From assembly GCA_030849075.1 (NCBI GenBank), contig JASAOO010002833.1, forward strand, positions 1 to 10,706: a stretch of DNA of 10,706 nucleotides. The letters run 5' to 3'. This document shows, piece after piece, positions 6,701-10,706 of this stretch. The notes beneath the pieces were generated by a model, which saw only the letters and a program-made list of their open reading frames with translations, had not been told where the DNA came from and searched no databases. A program made the position numbers and the translations under genes. Each line of letters opens with the position of its first letter. Position 1 is the stretch's first letter. Source of the stretch: Zelonia costaricensis. Lineage: Eukaryota > Euglenozoa > Kinetoplastea > Trypanosomatida > Trypanosomatidae.

Positions 6701-7434
6701 GACAGAACCATCTGCTGTCGTACTTCTGGCGACACGACGCGCGCGGTCGCGAAGTGCAGCACGTCGCGGAGCACTTCCGCGGCGTCCTCGCCGGCGCCAT
6801 CGCGCTGGCCGGTCGCGTGGACGAGGTGGTCGTCTTCCAGGACGGCGATGTCTTCAGCGAGTTGGTGGGCATGAAGGACGAACTCGTCTCGCAGACGCCG
6901 CAGTGCGGGCTCACATTCATGTGCCTCCACAAGCGGTGCAATGTGCGCTTCATGCACGCGTCGCCCACGCGTGGCGGGGATGCCGGCGTCGACAGCAGCA
7001 GCAGCGGCGACAGCGACGGCGCTGACGACGACGACGATGGGGAGGATCGGCACGGCGACGACGGCTTCAGCGGCGCCGGGCGTTTCCACAACATGGTGAA
7101 GGGCGTCGTCGTCCCGGCGCTCACCACGGTGCCCCTCGACCACGAGCTCGTCGCCCCGTCCTTCTACCTGCAGGCGCACGAGTCCGCCATGTCCACGGCC
7201 CGCGCGGTGGCCTACACAGTGCACCACGTCAGCCCCACCCTCGACGTCGCGGACGTCCAGCAGATGGCCAACGTCATGGCCAACGTGCTCGCCCCGCAGG
7301 CGACGAAGCTGCCCATGTCGACACGGTGCGCCCACCGCCTGGCCGCGCAGGCGGAGCGACTGCTGGACGCGGTGCCACAGCTCACGGCAGAGATGATCCC
7401 AGCCCCGCTGTGCCACCGGCTGTGGTACCTATGA
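3754..7434 (+). CDS. PWI1: PIWI-like Argonaute-family protein, probably mitochondrial
   Basis: A 1226-residue Argonaute-superfamily protein. Residues 1-30 (R5, R9, R28, R29; Ala-rich, no acidic residues) look like a mitochondrial presequence; RG dipeptides follow at 29, 39, 62, 71 and 73. An N-domain-like segment has SNFF at 176-179, VYVYEV at 202-207 and NSVYAAAPLP at 276-285, with L1 ending in VYRGVLVQAVFVD (375-387). Then come a low-complexity insert (388-449), an OB-like segment (450-529), a PAZ-like stretch (556-720) and L2 (RRWGL 756-760, LLPAPM 774-779). MID spans about 805-945 and PIWI 949-1226. The RNase H-like tetrad candidates are D963 (GVDSCH), E1000 (GREVQ), D1030 (FQDGD) and H1194 (CAHR); the protein ends in WYL. 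An Asp/Ser-rich loop (about 1074-1108) interrupts PIWI. It matches the Leishmania PIWI-like protein which, from memory, is mitochondrial, described as lacking PAZ, and mainly important in amastigotes. An in-frame TGA at 3745 fixes the start. Confidence 0.93.
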   Translation: MLSLRWASRCAAAAPAPVVPAVHGLLSRRGYRDYGDGGRGSRSPQAAASHDPSQRSAQHSHRGGYTPRNGRGRGYTAAHPRSSFLPTNATPPAPSLTSHSSPHAPRTCEGTAVQVTSESADAAAAAAATARPTFWSQPVQHVPVGMLKRRHVLARVQDKKSRFLVRSRIREDGVVSNFFAIGFPPAEPPAPPGTPPRPGTHVYVYEVYVTSESAPPMAKARGGAAPPRKPVSAPAADRTERRVPPGRAWRAVERFLRHRYSGVMAAALPPLVQVNNSVYAAAPLPAEALVLPRTYLDLGWKVAELRLQRRCHFAELPPGELQMVMNKIVPEVAHAAHREERKCANSATGFLEVVRERTGKMLCTMQGVSAGGLRVYRGVLVQAVFVDAAAADTTASTAGADGPEAAPAAATPSAAGVARSAGTAEPACPVTSRTLGDAPVGLSSAAAPPTRFEVLAFLRAFAYRGTEAESYRIRDASGVFLASLWAPATPRALTIGAVYDAAPVRIREFAERGNARLIELLPETKLTMVAAAPQRASPARRLASPAPSTTATPRLPGQLSLKIDTKGTLAAEASLWEEVLQHFGPGPYHEAAQQRIRKSVHGVPVVLAYSLRQGIVRDVRFDTDALLAAATATRALAGSDAPGVPASSTAARGHGVGEVAKGAAPMMGDGASSSVAGSLLCVREPRLRALLPHLDATQPCAILTDHTVVPLQVLHCCHDPRMRSWQDIGVAVLSLMPEQRSELLGNIQGLLETGLRRWGLTLEKEGLRTKALSLLPAPMKSVAPSPSRYQQGGAAWGTAASHAASDFPTTILIIGVAGPRCTAEQTKRTTLTAQHLAQYFRTPLVTCVADESAAVQYVHEQLVGPAAAPGARPSLKDPNASVVLVTSEHDTRATRWLQVECMCRGAHFLAAAPAANPKRLNLMASQLRRRIATQFELDPLRGIDLRAEVPVLGQRNVLFVGVDSCHTNTHSIGCIVGILSTPRQNHLLSYFWRHDARGREVQHVAEHFRGVLAGAIALAGRVDEVVVFQDGDVFSELVGMKDELVSQTPQCGLTFMCLHKRCNVRFMHASPTRGGDAGVDSSSSGDSDGADDDDDGEDRHGDDGFSGAGRFHNMVKGVVVPALTTVPLDHELVAPSFYLQAHESAMSTARAVAYTVHHVSPTLDVADVQQMANVMANVLAPQATKLPMSTRCAHRLAAQAERLLDAVPQLTAEMIPAPLCHRLWYL
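5101..5340 (+). other. Predicted OB-fold-like segment inside PWI1 (residues 450-529)
   Basis: The segment reads as alternating beta strands: FEVLAFLRAF, SYRIRDASG, VFLASLW, then LTIGAVYDAAPVRI and ARLIELLP. The order (strand, xxIRDxSG turn, LW strand, 'L..G.VY' strand, final 'ARLIEL' strand) resembles single-stranded nucleic-acid-binding OB folds of the RPA or aminoacyl-tRNA-synthetase type. It is flanked on both sides by Ala/Pro/Thr-rich linkers (388-449 and 530-556), as an inserted module would be. Assignment is by pattern only. Confidence 0.5.
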
Positions 7435-7435
7435 A

Positions 7436-7436
7436 N
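7436..7436. other. Unresolved base (N)
   Basis: A single ambiguous base two positions after the PWI1 TGA (7432-7434). It does not affect the stop codon or any protein. It may mark a sequencing ambiguity or a joined contig end. Confidence 0.97.
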
Positions 7437-7488
7437 TCTCTGCTTCCACCTCCCCTCTGCTACTGCTTTGTTTGTGCGTATGTCCGCA

Positions 7489-7514
7489 TGTGTGTGTGTG
7501 TCCGTGTGTGTGTT
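7489..7514 (+). repeat. GT microsatellite in PWI1 3' spacer
   Basis: Two short GT runs separated by TCC, starting about 55 bases after the PWI1 stop. The orientation is the same as the GT runs after USP. Confidence 0.9.
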
Positions 7515-7661
7515 GGTCTACAGAGCTCAGAACGGCGAACGCCAATATGCCCACGAGCTGCTTTACGAATTCATGTGCACCGCACCGTGTGTGCGTGTGT
7601 GCAGAAGAGCACTGCCCCCCCCCCCTCCGCGCCGTGGTGGGGTCGCCTCCCCAGTCCACGA

Positions 7662-7706
7662 GTGCGTGTGTGGGCACGGGTGTGTGTGTGTTTGTGTGGA
7701 GTGTGC
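7662..7706 (+). repeat. Interrupted GT repeat
   Basis: G/T-rich stretch with GT runs interrupted by GGCAC, TTT and GGA. Sense-strand UG repeat in the precursor RNA. Confidence 0.85.
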
Positions 7707-7838
7707 TTCGATTGGGGTTCGAGGACAAACGCAACGGCCAGCGGTTCGGCCGTGCCGCACCGGCGACCCCGGCTCCCCTCCCTAGACGCCACCTGCTGCT
7801 CCCCTGCATCTCTCTCACACCTTCCTCCATGTCTCCGC

Positions 7839-7869
7839 CACCCCTGCCCGTCGCTCTTCCTCGTCGCAG
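7839..7869 (+). promoter_or_regulatory. Likely spliced-leader acceptor for FDXR
   Basis: A mixed C/T polypyrimidine tract (about 7839-7867) ends in CGCAG with AG at 7868-7869. An ATG lies just upstream at 7829, but none occurs between the AG and the FDXR start at 7992, giving a clean 5' UTR of about 122 bases. This supports 7992 as the true start. Other AGs (7911-7912 and later) are possible minor sites. Confidence 0.55.
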
Positions 7870-7891
7870 TACACGCTGCAGCACAACCGCG

Positions 7892-7910
7892 CCACCCCCA
7901 CCCCCACCCC
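7892..7910 (+). repeat. C-rich CCCCCA repeat
   Basis: Three tandem CCCCCA-like units in the FDXR 5' leader, just after the proposed acceptor. They could instead be part of an alternative acceptor tract, with its AG at 7911-7912. Confidence 0.7.
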
Positions 7911-7991
7911 AGCCCTCCTGTGAAGTCGCGCTCGCCCACAGCCACACACGAACACCCAAGTCCTCACCGGTGCGCACTTCAGCACGCCCAC

Positions 7992-10001
7992 ATGCTGCGC
8001 GGTAACCTGCAGCTGCTGCACCGGCGCCTGACCGGCAGGCTGTCCGCCGGCTTCGTCGCCGCAACGGCGGCGGCGGCGCAGCGCTGTGCTGGTCAGCCGT
8101 GTCTGACAGCTGCCGTGCGATGCTGCGCTGCCTCAGCTACCGCAGCTTCCTCCGCCTCCCCGTCGTCGTCCTCGTCCTCGTCGACGGCGGGTGCATCCGC
8201 GTCGCCACCGCGGCGTCGCGTGCAGATCGCCGTCGTGGGCAGCGGCCCGAGCGGCTGCTTCGTGGCCAGCCACCTGGTCAAGAAGCGCCCGGAGCTGCAC
8301 GTGGACGTCTTCGAGAGGCTGCCGGTGCCCTTTGGCTTGTGTCGCTACGGGGTGTCACCCGATCACCCGGACGTGAAGAACGTGGAGAAGCAGTTCATGG
8401 ACCTCTTCCAGACGGGCCGCGTCACGTGGATCGGGAACGTGTCGATCGGGAAGGAGATCCCGGTGCAGGCGCTCTTGTCGCACTACGCGGCTGTCGTGTT
8501 CGCGACAGGTGCGGACGGCTCTAAGAAGCTGCGCATCCCCGGCGAGGACCTCGGCGGCGTCATTGCTGCCCGCTCCTTCGTGGAGTACTACAACACGTAC
8601 CCGTTCCCCTACGGCGCGCCGCGCTTCTGCCCGTTCGACATGGAGCGCACGAAGCGGGCTGTCGTGATCGGCAACGGCAACGTGGCCATGGACGTGGTGC
8701 GGGTGCTCGGGGGGTCGTACAAGTACTTCTGCCCGACGGACATGAACTGCGTCTGCGTCAGGGAGCTCATGAAGAACCGCGTGGAGGAGATCAGCGTCGT
8801 GGCGCGGCGCGGCGTCGAGCACTCCGCCTTCGCCACCGCCGAGTTCCGCGAGATGACCAAGTACCAAGAGGACCGGGTCGAGGTCGCCGTGGACCACTTC
8901 GATCTCGACGCAGCCGTGGCCGCCATGCCGGCGGGGAAGACGATGCGGGCGCACAAGCGCATGATGGAGCTGGTGCACCAGTACGCGCTGACCGCCGATG
9001 CGACAGACGCGGAGGCGGCGCAGCTGGCGACGGACGCCCAGGGTGTTCCGCTGTCCAGCGCCGTCGCCGCCGCGGCGGCGAGCTCGTCCGCGCCGGCCGC
9101 CGCCTCGCCCAGCACCGGGAGTGAGGCAGGGAAGAAGGACAAGCGCGGCCCGTGCCGCCTCCACTTCCGATACGGCCTGACCCCGATCGCCATCCTGCCC
9201 AACCCGCACCGCAAGAACTACGTGGGCGGGGTGCTGTTCCGGAAGACGCGCACAGACGCGACGCCAGCGGCGGTGGCGGCGCCGCAGGACGAGTACTGTG
9301 TGGTGCCCTGCGACCTCGTCATGACCTCGATCGGCTACCGCTCCGACAGCATCGCCGACATCCCCTTCGACCACCGCGCCGGCGTCATCGCGAACGACAA
9401 GGGCCGCGTGCAGGGCATGCCGCGGGTGTACTGCGCCGGATGGGTGAAAAACGGTGCCAAGGGGGTCATCCTGCACTCCGTCGTGGACGCGCAGGAGACG
9501 GCGGCGACGATACTGGCGGACATGGAAGCAGGTGTGATCCCAACGGAGCCGACGGCACCGGCCGAGGCCGCCGACGCGGACGCCACCGCACACGCCGCCC
9601 CCGACGCCGCGAGCCCCAGCGCGACCACGACGACCATGTACGGCAAGTACGGCCTGGTGGACTACTTCGTGGCCAAGAAGCTGCAGCCCGTCTCGATGGC
9701 GGGGCTGCAGCGCATCCTGCACGTGGAGCACGAGCGTGGCGTCGACCTCGGCAAGAGGGCCGAGAAGATCGGCGCGGTGCGCGACATGCTGGATGTCGCG
9801 CTTGGCGGGGATGTCGGGCGCAAGGCAGACGAGCGCGTTCGTCAAATCACGCCGGCACGTTCGGATGCGATGCTGTATCTGAAGGAGCTGCTGGACGACG
9901 ACACGGACCTCTCCACCTTCGCCCGGGCGGTGGCGCGCGACGTGCCACATCGACTCGGCGAGCAGCACCCGCTCGGCCGCATCGCACCAGACCAGCTGTG
10001 A
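7992..10001 (+). CDS. FDXR: Mitochondrial NADPH:ferredoxin (adrenodoxin) reductase
   Basis: A 669-residue FAD flavoprotein that passes electrons from NADPH to mitochondrial ferredoxin, needed for Fe-S cluster assembly and ferredoxin-dependent haem or lipid chemistry. Residues 1-34 start MLRGNLQLLHRRLTGR, a basic presequence. The FAD Rossmann motif GSGPSG is at 83-88, followed by PVPFGLCRYGVSPDHPDVKN. The NADP fold has GNGNVAMD at 227-234 and VVARRG at 269-274, where the arginines probably bind the 2'-phosphate. The second FAD motif, GWVKNGAKGVI, starts at 483. It differs from animal FDXR (about 490 residues) in three ways: an Ala/Ser insert at about 354-385, an Ala/Thr linker at about 516-548 before the conserved C-terminal helices, and an extra C-terminal tail after about 600. 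The frame is open upstream, but 7992 is the first ATG after the proposed acceptor and gives the presequence. Confidence 0.95.
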   Translation: MLRGNLQLLHRRLTGRLSAGFVAATAAAAQRCAGQPCLTAAVRCCAASATAASSASPSSSSSSSTAGASASPPRRRVQIAVVGSGPSGCFVASHLVKKRPELHVDVFERLPVPFGLCRYGVSPDHPDVKNVEKQFMDLFQTGRVTWIGNVSIGKEIPVQALLSHYAAVVFATGADGSKKLRIPGEDLGGVIAARSFVEYYNTYPFPYGAPRFCPFDMERTKRAVVIGNGNVAMDVVRVLGGSYKYFCPTDMNCVCVRELMKNRVEEISVVARRGVEHSAFATAEFREMTKYQEDRVEVAVDHFDLDAAVAAMPAGKTMRAHKRMMELVHQYALTADATDAEAAQLATDAQGVPLSSAVAAAAASSSAPAAASPSTGSEAGKKDKRGPCRLHFRYGLTPIAILPNPHRKNYVGGVLFRKTRTDATPAAVAAPQDEYCVVPCDLVMTSIGYRSDSIADIPFDHRAGVIANDKGRVQGMPRVYCAGWVKNGAKGVILHSVVDAQETAATILADMEAGVIPTEPTAPAEAADADATAHAAPDAASPSATTTTMYGKYGLVDYFVAKKLQPVSMAGLQRILHVEHERGVDLGKRAEKIGAVRDMLDVALGGDVGRKADERVRQITPARSDAMLYLKELLDDDTDLSTFARAVARDVPHRLGEQHPLGRIAPDQL

Positions 10002-10160
10002 CGGCGGCGAAGTAGCATTCTGTGGAGCCTCCGTGGCGAACCCTTTATTTCGCAGACACCTCCCTCCCTCCCCACCGCTCTCCTCCGCGTCGAGCGTGTA
10101 GTGGCGTCTCGCACAAGGTGCTGTCACACACTCCCACCTCGAACGTCGTTGCTGCCTTGC

Positions 10161-10192
10161 GTGTGTGTGTGTGTGTAGATGTGTAGATGTGT
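10161..10192 (+). repeat. GT microsatellite with GTGTAGAT repeat
   Basis: A perfect GT run (10161-10176) followed by two tandem copies of an octamer GTGTAGAT-like unit. It is the FDXR counterpart of the GT repeats found after USP and PWI1. Confidence 0.9.
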
Positions 10193-10296
10193 TGTCCGTT
10201 CTCTACGCTCTATCCCCCACTCCACTCCACCACCATCCCCCTTCCCCCGTTCACCTCACCTCTCTGTTCTGCTCAACGCGTGAGGTGATGGCCCAT

Positions 10297-10307
10297 GGGG
10301 GGGGGGG
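10297..10307 (+). repeat. G11 homopolymer
   Basis: Eleven consecutive G in the FDXR 3' spacer, similar in length to those at 2480-2490 and 2895-2904. Confidence 0.9.
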
Positions 10308-10475
10308 CACACCTCCTCGTGCAAGCGACATCACACCGCCCCACAAATCTGACGCGACGCCGCCGCTCTTCGCTCCATCGGCGCGCGCACCGCCAACGGC
10401 GTCAAGATGTCGAAACGCGAAACACACAAGAGAGAGAGCGACAGGCAGAGCTGCGTGCTGCTCCTCCTCTCAACT

Positions 10476-10498
10476 CCTCCCCCCTCCCCCCCCCCCCC
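10476..10498 (+). repeat. Polypyrimidine tract with C13 run
   Basis: CT-rich tract ending in 13 consecutive C (10486-10498). It is a candidate polypyrimidine signal for the next gene, but the nearest AG is at 10511-10512 and no start codon can be linked to it here. Confidence 0.7.
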
Positions 10499-10568
10499 GT
10501 GGCGGGCCTTCAGCCGCCTTGCCCTGCACGGCTCTGTGCATGCAGTCGCCCGTCGCCGGCGCCTCTCG

Positions 10569-10586
10569 CCCCCGCCCCCGCCCCCC
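10569..10586 (+). repeat. CCCCCG tandem repeat
   Basis: Three C-rich units broken by single G. It is part of the pyrimidine-rich zone at the window end. Confidence 0.75.
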
Positions 10587-10706
10587 TGCACCGTCTCCCT
10601 CCACGTTGTTGCCCTCCCCCCTCATTCCTCTCCACCCTCACACGTGCGACCGCCCGCACACCCGCATTCCCACGCCAGCTTCTTCGCTCTCTCCCTCTCC
10701 CGCCCT

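Larger units (their letters stand above)
7435..7991 (+). other. Intergenic spacer: PWI1 3' UTR and FDXR 5' leader
   Basis: 557 bases with no credible gene. The FDXR frame is open throughout this spacer and back into the end of PWI1, but the translation is Val-Cys and Pro-rich repeat peptide and lacks family similarity, so I treat it as fortuitous. The content is GT repeats (7489-7514, 7662-7706), a C11 run (7615-7625), and then a C/T-rich processing zone ending in a candidate acceptor at 7868-7869. Confidence 0.75.
10002..10706 (+). other. 3' spacer downstream of FDXR
   Basis: 705 bases without a credible gene. The first half (T-rich and GT-rich) looks like a 3' UTR. The rest is increasingly C/T-rich with long C tracts and probably forms the processing region for a next gene beyond the window. 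No RNA gene or mobile element is recognised. Confidence 0.7.

Noticed and set aside
6004..7416. 470-codon minus-strand frame opposite the PIWI domain
   Set aside because: Antisense shadow rich in Arg, Val and His. The sense strand encodes the conserved PIWI motifs.
7326..7991. Upstream extension of the FDXR reading frame into the spacer and PWI1
   Set aside because: Open by chance. The translation is repeat-like, includes the N, overlaps PWI1, and lies upstream of a good splice acceptor. The mitochondrial presequence begins at 7992.
8355..10127. 590-codon minus-strand frame opposite FDXR
   Set aside because: Antisense shadow of GC-rich coding sequence without domain features.
1..10680. Shared GCCAGCTT octamer at the window start (1-8) and near its end (10674-10681) as evidence of a tandem repeat unit
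   Set aside because: The match is only about eight bases and the flanks diverge immediately, which is expected by chance in 10 kb.

Overview
The window looks like nuclear DNA of a trypanosomatid of the Leishmania group (Leishmania or a close relative such as Leptomonas, Crithidia or Porcisia; I cannot place it more finely). The grounds are GC-rich intronless genes with GC-rich third positions, all on one strand; long spacers packed with polypyrimidine tracts, (GT)n microsatellites and C or G homopolymers; and no bacterial-style promoters, Shine-Dalgarno sites or terminators. This is the layout of a polycistronic unit whose mRNAs are resolved by spliced-leader trans-splicing and coupled polyadenylation.

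Layout, all on the + strand: (1) 102-2360, a 752-residue ubiquitin-specific protease of the USP12/USP46 type with an N-myristoylation signal; (2) a 1.4 kb spacer of GT repeats and CT tracts; (3) 3754-7434, a 1226-residue PIWI/Argonaute protein corresponding to the atypical mitochondrial PIWI-like protein (PWI1) of Leishmania; (4) a 0.56 kb spacer with a good trans-splice acceptor; (5) 7992-10001, a 669-residue mitochondrial NADPH:ferredoxin (adrenodoxin) reductase; (6) a 0.7 kb pyrimidine-rich tail that probably leads to the next gene. An unresolved base (N) lies two bases after the PWI1 stop codon.

The part most worth attention is PWI1. My recollection of published work is that this protein has a PIWI domain but no PAZ, and lies in the mitochondrion. 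Read by eye, this copy keeps a full slicer tetrad candidate (D963, E1000, D1030, H1194) and a PIWI-like C-terminal YL. It has Argonaute-like N and L1 segments, and a stretch (about 556-720) that follows the order of PIWI-clade PAZ motifs. L1 and this PAZ-like stretch are separated by about 160 extra residues containing what looks like an OB fold (about 450-529). Directly after its mitochondrial presequence are RG/RGG repeats, and an Asp-rich loop interrupts the PIWI domain. This suggests a split PAZ rather than a missing one; it is a hand reading that needs profile and structure comparison.

The genes are not an operon in the bacterial sense. Being neighbours in a trypanosomatid transcription unit says little about shared function, although PWI1 and the ferredoxin reductase both carry apparent mitochondrial targeting sequences.
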